DNA from: Pseudarthrobacter psychrotolerans
GTDB taxonomy: Bacteria; Actinomycetota; Actinomycetes; Actinomycetales; Micrococcaceae
DNA: 64,000 nt
Assembly (NCBI RefSeq): GCF_009911795.1
Contig: NZ_CP047898.1
Coordinates: 1,550,001 to 1,614,000 of the forward strand
Direction: 5' to 3'
Below are positions 1-8,447 of the stretch, one piece after another. A program made the translations under genes and the position numbers. A model generated the notes under the pieces. The model searched no databases. It was not told the DNA's origin and worked only from the letters and a program-made list of their open reading frames with translations. How positions within the stretch are numbered: the stretch's first letter is position 1; each line of letters begins with the position of its first letter.

Positions 1-2430
1 GACCTGGACCGCCAGTGGCCCACCGGCGGTTTCGGTGGCGCGCCCATGCTCAAGTTCCGCGACATCCTCGGTGTACTCCGGGATGCGTACTGCCGCACCA
101 CGGGCATCGAGTACATGCACATCCAGGAGCCGGAGGAACGCAAGTGGTTCCAGGACCAGCTGGAGCACGCGTACTCGAAGCCCAGCCGCGAAGAGCAGCT
201 GCGCATCGTGTCCCGGCTGAACGCGGCCGAGGCGTTCGAAACCTTCCTGCAGACCAAGTTCGTCGGCCAGAAGCGCTTCTCCCTGGAGGGTGGCGAATCC
301 CTGATTCCGCTGCTGGACGCCATCATTTCAGACGCCGCGGACGACGGACTGGACGAAGTTGCGATCGGCATGGCCCACCGCGGCCGCCTGAACGTCCTCA
401 CCAACATCGCCGGCAAGACCTACGCCCAGGTGTTCCGCGAATTCGAAGGCACCCAGGATCCCCGCTCCGTGCAGGGCTCCGGCGATGTGAAGTACCACCT
501 CGGCACCGAAGGCACGTTCACCTCGGAAAACGGCAACGAGACCAAGGTCTACCTCGCCGCCAACCCGTCCCACCTCGAGGCTGTCGACTCGGTGCTCGAA
601 GGCATCGTCCGGGCCAAGCAGGACCGCCTGGACCAGGGCGAGGCCTTCCCGGTCCTGCCCCTGATGGTCCACGGCGATGCTGCGTTCGCTGGCCAGGGCG
701 TGGTTGCCGAGACGCTGAACCTGTCCCAGCTCCGCGGCTACCGGACCGGCGGCACCATCCACGTGGTGGTCAACAACCAGGTGGGCTTCACTACAGCGCC
801 GTCGTCGTCGCGCTCGTCCACGTACTCCACGGACGTCGCCAAGATGATCCAGGCGCCGGTATTCCATGTGAACGGTGACGATCCCGAGGCAGTGGTGCGC
901 ATCGCGCAGCTCGCCTACGCGTTCCGCCAGCGGTTCCACAAGGACGTTGTGATCGACATGGTGTGCTACCGCCGCCGTGGCCACAACGAGGGTGACGACC
1001 CCTCGATGACCCAGCCCATGATGTACAACCTGATCGAAGCCAAGCGCTCCGTCCGCAAGCTGTACACCGAGGCACTCATCGGCCGTGGCGACATCACCGA
1101 GGAAGAAGCCGAGCAGCTGCTCCGCGACTACCAGGAACGGCTGGAACGGGTCTTCGCCGAAACGCACGCGGCCCAGACCTCGCCCATTCCGATCATCACC
1201 GCGGACTCCGCGGCGGTCTCCGACATTGAGCGTCCCATCGCCCAGCAGGCTGACTCCGGCACCAACGCCCCGGCCTCCACTGCCATTTCGCCGGAAACCC
1301 TGGCGCACATCGGCAAGGCCCACGTCCAGATCCCCGAGGGCTTCACCGTCCACGCCAAGCTCAAGCAGCTCCTTGAGAAGCGCGAACAGATGTCCCGCGA
1401 AGGCGGCATCGACTGGGGCTTTGGCGAGATCGCGGCCTTCGGCTCGCTGATCATGGAAGGCGTTCCCGTCCGGCTTGCCGGCCAGGACTCGCGCCGCGGC
1501 ACATTTGTGCAGCGCCACGCAGTGTTCCACGACCGCGCCAACGGCAACGAGTGGCTGCCCCTGGGCCACCTCTCGGATAATCAGGCCAAGCTGTGGATCT
1601 ATGACTCCCTGCTGTCCGAATACGCGGCCATGGGCTTCGAATACGGCTACTCGGTGGAACGCCCGGATGCCCTGGTGCTGTGGGAAGCGCAGTTCGGCGA
1701 CTTCGTCAACGGCGCGCAGACCATCATCGATGAATTCATCTCCTCGGCCGAACAGAAGTGGGGCCAGCGCTCCTCCCTGGTCCTGATGCTGCCGCACGGC
1801 TACGAAGGCCAGGGCCCGGACCACTCCTCCGCACGCATCGAACGCTTCCTGCTGATGTGCGCGGAAGAGAACATGATCGTGGCCAACCCCACCACGGCGG
1901 CATCACACTTCCACCTGCTGCGCCGCCAGGCCTACAGCAGGCCGCGCAAGCCGCTGATCGTCTTCACGCCGAAGCAGCTGCTGCGCCTCAAGGCAGCCGC
2001 ATCGTCCGTCGAGGACTTCACCACCGGCGCCTTCCGCCCCGTCATCGGTGACCACGAGCAGCTGGCGGCAGCCGCCGTCGAACGCGTACTGCTGGTCTCC
2101 GGCCGCCTGTACTACGATCTCCTGTCCACCCGGCAGAAGACCGATGACAAGACCACCGCGATTGTCCGCGTGGAGCAGCTCTACCCGCTGCCGCACGAAG
2201 ACATCGCAGCGGAACTGGCCAAGTACCCGAACGCCGAGGTTGTCTGGGCACAGGACGAGCCCGCAAACCAGGGGCCGTGGCCGTTTATGGGCCTGAACCT
2301 CCCGGAGGCGCTGGACCGGCGCGTCCGCCTGGTGTCGCGTCCCGCGTCGGCCTCCACTGCGGCCGGCTCCATGAAGCGGCACGCTGCTGAGCAGGATACG
2401 CTCCTCAAGCAGGCATTTGCACGGAAGTAG
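1..2430 (+). CDS. kgd: 2-oxoglutarate decarboxylase/dehydrogenase E1 (Kgd), 5' partial
   Basis: This is the C-terminal 809 residues of the large actinobacterial Kgd/SucA protein; the reading frame is open from base 1 and the start lies upstream. The family uses thiamine diphosphate to decarboxylate 2-oxoglutarate in the TCA cycle, and in actinobacteria one chain also carries an E2-type succinyltransferase domain, which would lie upstream here. Visible E1 signatures include [10 protein letters not shown] (His at visible residue 224), the NNQVGFTT segment, and [11 protein letters not shown] followed by QPMMY. The C-terminal transketolase-like part continues to the stop without interruption. A strong hairpin follows the stop, so this is probably the end of its transcript. 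Identity is very secure; only the N-terminus is unseen. Confidence 0.96.
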   Translation, partial: DLDRQWPTGGFGGAPMLKFRDILGVLRDAYCRTTGIEYMHIQEPEERKWFQDQLEHAYSKPSREEQLRIVSRLNAAEAFETFLQTKFVGQKRFSLEGGESLIPLLDAIISDAADDGLDEVAIGMAHRGRLNVLTNIAGKTYAQVFREFEGTQDPRSVQGSGDVKYHLGTEGTFTSENGNETKVYLAANPSHLEAVDSVLEGIVRAKQDRLDQGEAFPVLPLMVHGDAAFAGQGVVAETLNLSQLRGYRTGGTIHVVVNNQVGFTTAPSSSRSSTYSTDVAKMIQAPVFHVNGDDPEAVVRIAQLAYAFRQRFHKDVVIDMVCYRRRGHNEGDDPSMTQPMMYNLIEAKRSVRKLYTEALIGRGDITEEEAEQLLRDYQERLERVFAETHAAQTSPIPIITADSAAVSDIERPIAQQADSGTNAPASTAISPETLAHIGKAHVQIPEGFTVHAKLKQLLEKREQMSREGGIDWGFGEIAAFGSLIMEGVPVRLAGQDSRRGTFVQRHAVFHDRANGNEWLPLGHLSDNQAKLWIYDSLLSEYAAMGFEYGYSVERPDALVLWEAQFGDFVNGAQTIIDEFISSAEQKWGQRSSLVLMLPHGYEGQGPDHSSARIERFLLMCAEENMIVANPTTAASHFHLLRRQAYSRPRKPLIVFTPKQLLRLKAAASSVEDFTTGAFRPVIGDHEQLAAAAVERVLLVSGRLYYDLLSTRQKTDDKTTAIVRVEQLYPLPHEDIAAELAKYPNAEVVWAQDEPANQGPWPFMGLNLPEALDRRVRLVSRPASASTAAGSMKRHAAEQDTLLKQAFARK

Positions 2431-2439
2431 TACCAGTGG

Positions 2440-2488
2440 CTGCCCGGCCGGACGTCGAAATACCAGACTCCGGCCGGGCAGTTCTGTT
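2440..2488 (+). terminator. Rho-independent terminator after kgd
   Basis: Perfect 13-bp inverted repeat (2440-2452 and 2469-2481) with a 16-base loop, followed by a T-rich stretch, ten bases after the kgd stop. Confidence 0.85.
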
Positions 2489-2551
2489 TAATGAAGATGG
2501 ATCATAGCCACGCCGGTTGGCCACAATCGGCACGGACGTAAAGAGGGACTT

Positions 2552-3151
2552 GTGGAAGACAGGAAGCTGCGGATCGCAGCTGTTGGAGATGAACTGCTGG
2601 CCGGGCTGGGCGATCCCAGGGCCCTCGGCTGGCTGGGCCGCGTGCTGGCCCGCACTCCGCAGGACGGGATGGTCATGGAGACCTACGCCCTCCCCTGTCC
2701 CCAGGAAGGAACGGAAGGGCTGGCAGCCCGCTGGCAGGAAGAGGCCGGACGGCGGTTCGGCGACCAGCACGAGAACCGCCTGGTGATCGGACTCTCGGGC
2801 CGGGACATCGAGTTCGGCCTCTCCACGGCCCGGAGCCGCCTGAACCTGGCCAACATCCTGGATACCGCCACGCAGAACCGCATCGAGGTGTTTGTGGTGG
2901 GCCCGCCGCCCACGCTGGACCCGGTCCAGAACCGCCGGCTCGCCGATCTGAACACTGCCTTCGCTGACGTCACCACCAGGCGCAAGCACCTCTACGTGGA
3001 CACGTTCTCCCCGCTGCTGAACCACGAACAGTGGCGCCAGGACCTTGCGGCCAACACCGGCACGCCCGGGCAAGCGGGCTATGGCCTGATGGCCTGGCTG
3101 GTGCTCCACCGTGGCTGGTTCCAGTGGCTGGGCATGGACGCCCCCGAGTAG
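2552..3151 (+). CDS. SGNH/GDSL-hydrolase-like protein with eroded catalytic residues
   Basis: 199-residue protein from a GTG start with an AG-rich ribosome-binding site just upstream. The layout is that of an SGNH (GDSL) hydrolase: block I near residue 12 reads VGDELLAGLGD, a block III-like stretch reads GLSGRDIEFG, and a block V-like stretch near the C-terminus reads TGTPGQAGYGLMAW. The family would be an esterase or acylhydrolase. However, the nucleophile Ser of block I is Glu here, the Asn of block III is Arg, and the Asp-His pair of block V is absent. It has no signal peptide and sits alone between kgd and the DUF4097 operon. The fold assignment is reasonable; enzymatic activity is doubtful. 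Confidence 0.7.
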   Translation: MEDRKLRIAAVGDELLAGLGDPRALGWLGRVLARTPQDGMVMETYALPCPQEGTEGLAARWQEEAGRRFGDQHENRLVIGLSGRDIEFGLSTARSRLNLANILDTATQNRIEVFVVGPPPTLDPVQNRRLADLNTAFADVTTRRKHLYVDTFSPLLNHEQWRQDLAANTGTPGQAGYGLMAWLVLHRGWFQWLGMDAPE

Positions 3152-3165
3152 GGTTCTCCAGGAAC

Positions 3166-3236
3166 CAGTCGCGATATATCTTGACTGCTCCAGCGGGTCC
3201 GTTATATCTTGAAGTATCAGTCACGATATATCGCGA
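3166..3236 (+). promoter_or_regulatory. Repeated AT-rich operator, likely the PadR binding region
   Basis: A short AT-rich island in GC-rich DNA, directly upstream of the DUF4097 start. A 15-base direct repeat (3166-3180 and 3218-3232) differs at one base; the 10-mer TATATCTTGA occurs at 3175 and again at 3203; and CGATATATCG at 3224-3233 is a perfect palindrome. PadR regulators usually bind such dyads at their own operon promoter, and the second gene of this operon is a PadR, so autoregulation is inferred. Confidence 0.65.
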
Positions 3237-3249
3237 TTTTGGAGGACTC

Positions 3250-4092
3250 ATGACAGAGGACAGCTGGACCGTCACAGGTCCGCAAACCATCGATGTTGAC
3301 AACGTCAGGTCGCTGAAACTGGGCATGGTCCGCGGCAGGTTCGACGTCGTGACCCACTCCGACGCCGTTGCCCGCGTGGAGATCAACGAGGTCCAGGGCG
3401 ATCCCGTGTCGGTGACGCTGACGGACGGCAGGCTCGAGGTCCGCCACCAGCTGCACGGCCCCCAGGGCTGGTTCAAGAACCTGATGGGCACGGTCAACCA
3501 CAACAGCAACAACTCAGCGGTTATCAGCATTGCCCTGCCGGCCGGCGTGGAAGTGGAGGCCGGCACGGTCAGCGGCGACGGCCTCGTCTCCGGAACCAGC
3601 CGGCACACCCGGCTCAATACCGTCTCGGGTTCCGTGATGGCAGACGGAACGTCCGGAGAACTTCACGTCAACACCGTCAGCGGAGAGGTCATCGCGCGAA
3701 ACCACGACGGCGTCCTGACCGCCAAGAGCGTCTCCGGCGAGGTCACCGCATCGGGCCGGTTCAGCAACATCCGGGCTCACACCGTCAGCGGCGACATGAG
3801 TTTTGACCTGCTCGGCTTTACCCACGACTTCGGCGCCAATTCAGTCTCCGGCGACCTCACCATCAGGCTTCCCCACGACGTCGGGGTGGACATCGTGGCG
3901 AAGTCCGCCAGCGGCGTTGTGGTGATTGATGACCAGCAGTACTCCCAGCCCGGCGGCAAGGTGGAAACCATTGCCGGACCGGACGGCAAGCTGATGCTGG
4001 TCCGGACCAACTCGGTGTCCGGCAAGACGTCCATCTTCCATGGCCAGCCGGCCCGCAACGACGACGCAAGAAGCCCGGAAGCGGGGCACTGA
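3250..4092 (+). CDS. DUF4097-family beta-repeat protein
   Basis: 280-residue protein beginning at ATG 3250, seven bases after a GGAGG. From about residue 95 it is a run of short repeats of the form xVSGxxxA (for example TVSGDG, TVSGSV, TVSGEV, SVSGEV, TVSGDM), the pattern of DUF4097 proteins predicted to form a beta-solenoid. There is no signal peptide or membrane segment, so it is predicted to be cytoplasmic. Its stop overlaps the start of a PadR regulator by one base. DUF4097 genes often travel with PadR-type regulators in actinobacteria, but the molecular function is unknown. Longer in-frame GTG/ATG starts exist upstream but would run through the operator region and lack a ribosome-binding site. 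Confidence 0.85.
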   Translation: MTEDSWTVTGPQTIDVDNVRSLKLGMVRGRFDVVTHSDAVARVEINEVQGDPVSVTLTDGRLEVRHQLHGPQGWFKNLMGTVNHNSNNSAVISIALPAGVEVEAGTVSGDGLVSGTSRHTRLNTVSGSVMADGTSGELHVNTVSGEVIARNHDGVLTAKSVSGEVTASGRFSNIRAHTVSGDMSFDLLGFTHDFGANSVSGDLTIRLPHDVGVDIVAKSASGVVVIDDQQYSQPGGKVETIAGPDGKLMLVRTNSVSGKTSIFHGQPARNDDARSPEAGH

Positions 4093-4703
4093 TGCCCCCG
4101 GTGTTCGCCCATGGTGCGCTCCGGCTGTACCTGCTCGCGCTGCTGGAGTCTGGGCCCAAACACGGCTATGAACTGATCAAAGCCCTCAGCGAACGGTTCG
4201 GCGGCACGTACTCCCCCAGCGCGGGGACCATCTATCCGCGGCTGGGGAAACTGGAAGAAGAGGGGCTCGTCGACACCGAGCCTGTCGGCCGCCGCACCAA
4301 CTACCGCATCACTGCGGCTGGACTTGCTGAACTCAACAAGCGCCGGGAGGAACTCGCCGGCGTCGAGAACGACATTTCCGCTTCCGTCCGCCGCCTGGCG
4401 GACAACCTGCGGGCGGATATCCGCGCCAACATGCGCGGGTTGCGGGCAGACCTGGCGGCCACGGCAGAGGCGGCCCGTTCCACGGCGCGGGCCGCCGATT
4501 TCAGGAAGGCCGGCCGCCAGTCGTCGGAGGGGATCCGCGAGCTGAAGGAAGCGGAGATGCTGCTGCAGGCGTTCCGGGACGATCTGCGTGTGGAACTTCG
4601 GCTGCAGGCCACCCGGCAGCCGCTCAGCGCCGTCACGCTGGAAACCGTCAGGACCGTCCTGGACCAGGCACGCATCTCCATCCGTAACTCGCTGCCCGGC
4701 TGA
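4092..4703 (+). CDS. PadR-family transcriptional regulator
   Basis: 203 residues. The N-terminal ~85 residues form the PadR winged helix: LALLESGPKHGYELIKAL, then AGTIYPRLGKLEEEGLV, then the wing RRTNYRITAAG. The C-terminal half is helical and charged, as expected for the dimerisation region, though longer than in minimal PadR proteins. It is translationally coupled to the upstream DUF4097 gene (TGATG junction). The two genes are probably one transcript driven from the repeated operator at 3166-3236 and repressed by this protein. The effector is not identifiable from sequence. Confidence 0.9.
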   Translation: MPPVFAHGALRLYLLALLESGPKHGYELIKALSERFGGTYSPSAGTIYPRLGKLEEEGLVDTEPVGRRTNYRITAAGLAELNKRREELAGVENDISASVRRLADNLRADIRANMRGLRADLAATAEAARSTARAADFRKAGRQSSEGIRELKEAEMLLQAFRDDLRVELRLQATRQPLSAVTLETVRTVLDQARISIRNSLPG

Positions 4704-4861
4704 GCCGCAGGGCTGCGTCCGACGGACTGTGCAAGCCGCCGGACGGCGCCGCCGGTCGGAGTTGCCCCCGGTCACAGCCCGTTTCGGTTTCGCAGCGTGT
4801 CCCATGGTGTGGGAGACTTGAGGGCAGCTCTTTTGAGTACCAACATTTAAGGAGGCCAGCT

Positions 4862-4936
4862 ATGAGCAAGCGTGCACGTAAACGTCGTGACCGTAAGCGT
4901 GGCGGCGCGAACCACGGGAAGCGCCCCAACGCCTAA
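4862..4936 (+). CDS. Large-subunit ribosomal protein bL37 (24 residues)
   Basis: A 24-codon gene with a near-perfect AAGGAGG six bases before the ATG. The product is extremely basic, starting MSKRARKRRDRKRGG and ending ANHGKRPNA. This matches the tiny actinobacterial ribosomal protein bL37 first seen in mycobacterial ribosome structures. It stands alone, with its own terminator hairpin 30 bases downstream. Genes of this size are often missed by automatic annotation. The identification rests on recalled family sequence and the excellent translation signals. Confidence 0.88.
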   Translation: MSKRARKRRDRKRGGANHGKRPNA

Positions 4937-4967
4937 GCTAAAGCTTGGAAAACGGTTTAAGCGAAGG

Positions 4968-5000
4968 ACCCCGGAAGCCACACGGCTCCCGGGGTTCTTC
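4968..5000 (+). terminator. Terminator after bL37
   Basis: Inverted repeat 4968-4979 / 4984-4995 (12 bp, one mismatch, 4-base loop) followed by a T/C-rich tail; it would end the short bL37 transcript. Confidence 0.75.
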
Positions 5001-5100
5001 GTCTATGCGCTGCTTTTGCGCCTGCAGTACTGTTCACGGGCATCCCCACCGTCAGGCGTCCACGCCCACGGTCAGTCCCTGCAGACGGGTACCGCGTGTG

Positions 5101-5361
5101 TCAGGCGTCCACCGGGCGGATGGAGTGGATCCGGTCCAGGATGGCGTTCTTCAGGTTTTCCGGAGCAGCCTCGGTGCACGAGCGCTTCACCATGGTGCGG
5201 ATCACGCACTCGAGGTCGTATTCCTCGGTGCACTCAGGGCACTCATCAAGGTGCTGCTTGATTTCCGTGATGTCTTCGCGGGTCAATGCCCCGTCGAGGT
5301 ATTCGTAGATGCGTTGCATCCGGGCGTCATCGCAGTCGCCCAATCCCTGGCAGTCGCTCAT
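5101..5361 (-). CDS. rsrA: Anti-sigma factor RsrA (mycothiol system, ZAS family)
   Basis: 86-residue zinc-binding anti-sigma factor. The HxxxCxxC core is HLDECPEC (His37, Cys41, Cys44), with upstream Cys4 and Cys10 in positions like the redox-active/zinc cysteines of Streptomyces RsrA. In that family, disulfide stress oxidises these cysteines, expels zinc and frees the partner sigma factor to induce thioredoxin and mycothiol genes. The start overlaps the stop of the upstream sigma gene by four bases (ATGA), the usual sigR-rsrA coupling. Confidence 0.93.
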   Translation of the reverse strand: MSDCQGLGDCDDARMQRIYEYLDGALTREDITEIKQHLDECPECTEEYDLECVIRTMVKRSCTEAAPENLKNAILDRIHSIRPVDA

Positions 5362-6188
5362 TTCCTGTTCTCCTGTTGTGTGCTCGCGGCCGTGTCCTGT
5401 GAGTCGACGGCGCCTTTGAATCCTCGTTCGGCGGCATAGTCCGCCAGCATGTCCCGCAGCATTTTCCGGCCGCGGTGAAGCCGGGACATCACTGTCCCGA
5501 TGGGCGTGTTCATGATGTCCGAGATTTCCTTGTAGGCGAAGCCTTCGACGTCGGCGAAGTACACCGCCAGCCGGAACTCCTCGGGGATCGACTGGAGCGC
5601 CCGCTTGACGTCGGAGTCCGGCAGGTGGTCCAGCGCTTCAGCCTCGGCCGAGCGCAGGCCGCGGGATGTGTGTGACTCGGCCCTGGCCAGCTGCCAGTCC
5701 TCGATGGTGTCCGAGTTCGACTGCAGCGGTTCGCGCTGCCGCTTGCGGTACAGGTTGATGTACGTGTTGGTCAGGATGCGGTACAGCCAGGCCTTGAGGT
5801 TGGTTCCGGGCTTGTACTGGTGGAACGCTGAGAACGCCTTGGTGTAGGCCTCCTGGACGAGGTCTTCCGCGTCGGCGGGGTTCCTGGCCATGCGCATGGC
5901 GGCCGAGTAAAGCTGATCCACGTACTGCATGGCATCACGCTCAAAACGGACCCGGCGTTCTTCCGCTGATTCGGTAGCCACGTCCACGGGTTGCTCAGCG
6001 GACACAGGCTCAGGCCCCGCACTCACAGGCTCAGCGGACACAGGCTCAGCGGGCGCAGGAACTTCCGCTTCAGGCTGCGCGCCACTCCCTGCCGGCGCGT
6101 CGCTGCTGGCAGTGGCGTCGCTGCTTGTTTTGGCTTCACGTTCGGAGGCCTCATACATGGCCTCGAGGGCCGGATCCAGGGTGCTCAT
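5358..6188 (-). CDS. sigR: Thiol-stress ECF sigma factor SigR/SigH
   Basis: ECF sigma factor of the SigR/SigH type. Sigma region 2 ([20 protein letters not shown], then [13 protein letters not shown]) and region 4 ([20 protein letters not shown], then [10 protein letters not shown]) are complete. The start chosen is ATG 6188 (276 residues, [14 protein letters not shown]), which looks like the usual family N-terminus. The frame stays open to a GTG at 6320, which would add 44 residues and could encode a longer isoform as known for Streptomyces SigR'. Neither start has a strong ribosome-binding site. Between the N-terminus and region 2 is a low-complexity Ala/Pro/Glu/Ser insertion encoded partly by direct repeats. 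It is coupled to rsrA. Confidence 0.92.
   Translation of the reverse strand: MSTLDPALEAMYEASEREAKTSSDATASSDAPAGSGAQPEAEVPAPAEPVSAEPVSAGPEPVSAEQPVDVATESAEERRVRFERDAMQYVDQLYSAAMRMARNPADAEDLVQEAYTKAFSAFHQYKPGTNLKAWLYRILTNTYINLYRKRQREPLQSNSDTIEDWQLARAESHTSRGLRSAEAEALDHLPDSDVKRALQSIPEEFRLAVYFADVEGFAYKEISDIMNTPIGTVMSRLHRGRKMLRDMLADYAAERGFKGAVDSQDTAASTQQENRK
5993..6049. repeat. 21-bp direct repeat inside sigR linker
   Basis: Two exact 21-bp copies (5993-6013 and 6029-6049) encode the EPVSAEP-type low-complexity segment of SigR, suggesting slippage expansion. Confidence 0.85.
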
Positions 6189-6503
6189 TGCGTTCAAGTC
6201 TACTGTTACGGTCTTGGCGCGCGCCGTTCCATACTCCGGAGGATCGGATTCCAGAGTCTGCAGTGCTACGGGTCCGGCGGACTCCGTCCCGTCCTTCAGT
6301 AACCTCAAGGGCAACTCCACTCTGTGTCAGGCCATGGTGTTCCAGGCAAATACCTGCCGGCAATCCGTGGTGAGTCAATTCGTCCGGTGTTCGGCGGACC
6401 CGCATTCCATAACCGCCGGCGGCAGGCAAATATTCCTCAAAAGTGCAAGACTAGAACGGACTCCGCCGCATTCGGTGCGGTTCGTCCAGCCAGGAGGAAA
6501 TCC

Positions 6504-7040
6504 ATGTCCTTTGTCCGTACTCTCGCCCGCCCCATGCTGGCTTCCAGTTTCGTCGTCGCCGGACTGGACAAGCTGAAGAACGCCGATGACACCGCCACCC
6601 AGCTCTCGCCGCTCCTGCAGAAGGCGGCCGCGTCGCTGCCGTTCCAGGCCGACGAGAAGATGCTGGCACGGGTGATCGGCGGAACGCAGGTGGGTGCCGG
6701 CGTACTGTTCGGCCTGGGCAAGTTCAGCCGCCTCTCGGCAACCCTGCTGACCGTCATCTCCCTCCTTAACACCTTTGTGGAGTGGCGCAGCGCGGACATC
6801 AGCACCAGGGAAGGCCGCCAGGCCCGCCGGAACCAGCTGCTCAAGAACATTTCCCTCAGCGGCGGCGCCCTGCTCGCTTCCGTGGACACCGCCGGCAAGC
6901 CGGGTCTGGCCTGGCGTGCCGAGCACCTCGCTGCGGACGCCCGGAAGACTGCTGCGGGTGCCCGGAAGACCACCGGCCAAAAGCTCCACAAGGCGGACAA
7001 GGCCGTGCGCCGCGCCGTGGATCACGCAACGGGGGCGTAA
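6504..7040 (+). CDS. DoxX-family membrane protein
   Basis: 178 residues from ATG 6504, which follows an AGGAGGA box. It has the DoxX layout: an N-terminal membrane segment (ARPMLASSFVVAGLDKL), a middle segment around the GGTQVGAGVLFGLG stretch and another around ATLLTVISLLNTFVEW. The C-terminal ~60 residues are soluble, basic and Ala-rich. DoxX proteins are small four-helix membrane proteins, some linked to redox and thiol-stress defence. It diverges from sigR across about 315 bases (measured from ATG 6188), but I could not find a convincing SigR-type promoter there. It lies six bases upstream of aroA, so the two may be cotranscribed. Confidence 0.85.
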   Translation: MSFVRTLARPMLASSFVVAGLDKLKNADDTATQLSPLLQKAAASLPFQADEKMLARVIGGTQVGAGVLFGLGKFSRLSATLLTVISLLNTFVEWRSADISTREGRQARRNQLLKNISLSGGALLASVDTAGKPGLAWRAEHLAADARKTAAGARKTTGQKLHKADKAVRRAVDHATGA

Positions 7041-7046
7041 GGACGG

Positions 7047-8447
7047 ATGACCGGTTCCACCCCGCCCGCAGCCACGGACTCCCCCATCTCCACCGACACC
7101 GTCCCGCACTGGCCGGCACCCTTCGCCAGCAGGCCCATCAATGCCACCGTCACGGTACCTGGATCCAAGTCCCTGACCAACAGGTTCCTGGTCCTCGCCG
7201 CGCTGGCTGACGGGCCTTCCCGTCTCCGCGCGCCCCTGCATTCCCGGGACTCCGCCCTGATGATCGAGGCCCTCCGCCAGCTGGGGGCCACCATCACGGA
7301 GGTGCCCGGCGACGGCGCCTTCGGGCCGGACCTTGAGGTCACGCCGCTGAGCCAGGAGGCGCCGTCGTCGACGACGCACATCGATTGCGGCCTCGCCGGA
7401 ACAGTGATGCGTTTTGTTCCGCCGCTGGCGGCACTGCGCAACGGCGTGAGCGTGTTCGACGGCGACCCCCACGCCCGGAAGCGTCCCATGGGCACCATCG
7501 TCGAGGCACTGAAGGCTCTCGGGGTGGCCCTGACGGCGGACGACGGCGGGTCCCCCTCGTCGCTGCCGTTCACCGTTGAAGGCACCGGGGAAGTCCGGGG
7601 CGGCCACCTGGTGATCGACGCCAGCGCGTCATCCCAGTTCGTCTCGGCCCTCCTGCTGGTCGGCGCCCGGTTCACCGACGGACTCCACCTGGAGCATGTG
7701 GGCAAACCGGTGCCGAGCCTGGACCACATCAACATGACCGTGGCCGTACTTCGCGGCGTCGGCGTGGCAGTGGACGATTCCGTACCGAACCACTGGGTGG
7801 TGGCACCCGGTCCCATCCACGCCTTTGATCAGCGCATTGAGCAGGACCTCTCCAACGCCGGCCCGTTTTTGGCCGCAGCGTTGGCCTCCGGCGGCACCGT
7901 CCGCATCCCGGACTGGCCCACCGGCACCACCCAGGTGGGAGACCTCTGGCGCAGCATCCTGGCGGAGATGGGCGCGGACGTCAGCCTGGCCGACGGCGTC
8001 CTGACCGTCACCGGCGGGCCAGAGATATTGGGTGCGGATTTTGACGAAACCAGCGAACTCGCCCCCACCGTGGCGGCCCTCTGCGCCCTGGCCAGCGGAC
8101 CTTCACGGCTGACCGGCATCGCGCACCTTCGCGGCCACGAAACGGACCGGCTGGCCGCGCTGGTCACCGAAATCAACCGCCTCGGCGGCGACGCGGAAGA
8201 GACCAGCGACGGCCTGGTGATCCGCCCGGCAAAGCTGCACGCCGGCGTCGTGTACAGCTACGCGGACCACCGGATGGCCACCGCGGGCGCCATCCTCGGC
8301 CTCGCAGTTCCGGGCATCGAGGTCCAGGACATCGCCACCACGGCGAAAACCATGCCGGAATTCCCGCAGATGTGGGCGGACATGCTTGCCCAGGGTGCGC
8401 CCGCCAATGACGCCACGGAAGGTCCCGCTGGTGGCACGCAGCACTGA
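7047..8447 (+). CDS. aroA: 3-phosphoshikimate 1-carboxyvinyltransferase (EPSP synthase)
   Basis: 466-residue cytoplasmic enzyme joining phosphoenolpyruvate to shikimate-3-phosphate, the sixth step of the shikimate pathway. Signatures: GSKSLTNRFLVLAAL near residue 32 (shikimate-phosphate/PEP binding), DCGLAGTVMRFVPP near 112, RKRPMGTI near 145, and the C-terminal DHRMATAGAI. The length is slightly above the usual ~430 owing to an N-terminal extension. It starts six bases after the DoxX gene and overlaps the following rsgA start by 17 bases, suggesting an aroA-rsgA transcription unit. Confidence 0.96.
   Translation: MTGSTPPAATDSPISTDTVPHWPAPFASRPINATVTVPGSKSLTNRFLVLAALADGPSRLRAPLHSRDSALMIEALRQLGATITEVPGDGAFGPDLEVTPLSQEAPSSTTHIDCGLAGTVMRFVPPLAALRNGVSVFDGDPHARKRPMGTIVEALKALGVALTADDGGSPSSLPFTVEGTGEVRGGHLVIDASASSQFVSALLLVGARFTDGLHLEHVGKPVPSLDHINMTVAVLRGVGVAVDDSVPNHWVVAPGPIHAFDQRIEQDLSNAGPFLAAALASGGTVRIPDWPTGTTQVGDLWRSILAEMGADVSLADGVLTVTGGPEILGADFDETSELAPTVAALCALASGPSRLTGIAHLRGHETDRLAALVTEINRLGGDAEETSDGLVIRPAKLHAGVVYSYADHRMATAGAILGLAVPGIEVQDIATTAKTMPEFPQMWADMLAQGAPANDATEGPAGGTQH

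Noticed and set aside
328..1824. Long minus-strand open frame antisense to kgd
   Set aside because: Its frame is open only because of the strong third-position GC bias of kgd; the plus-strand protein has clear E1 motifs and the antisense product resembles nothing.
6189..6503. SigR-type (GGAAT - GTT) promoter between sigR and the DoxX gene
   Set aside because: GGAAT or GGAAC words occur on the minus strand, but none has a GTT at the required distance.
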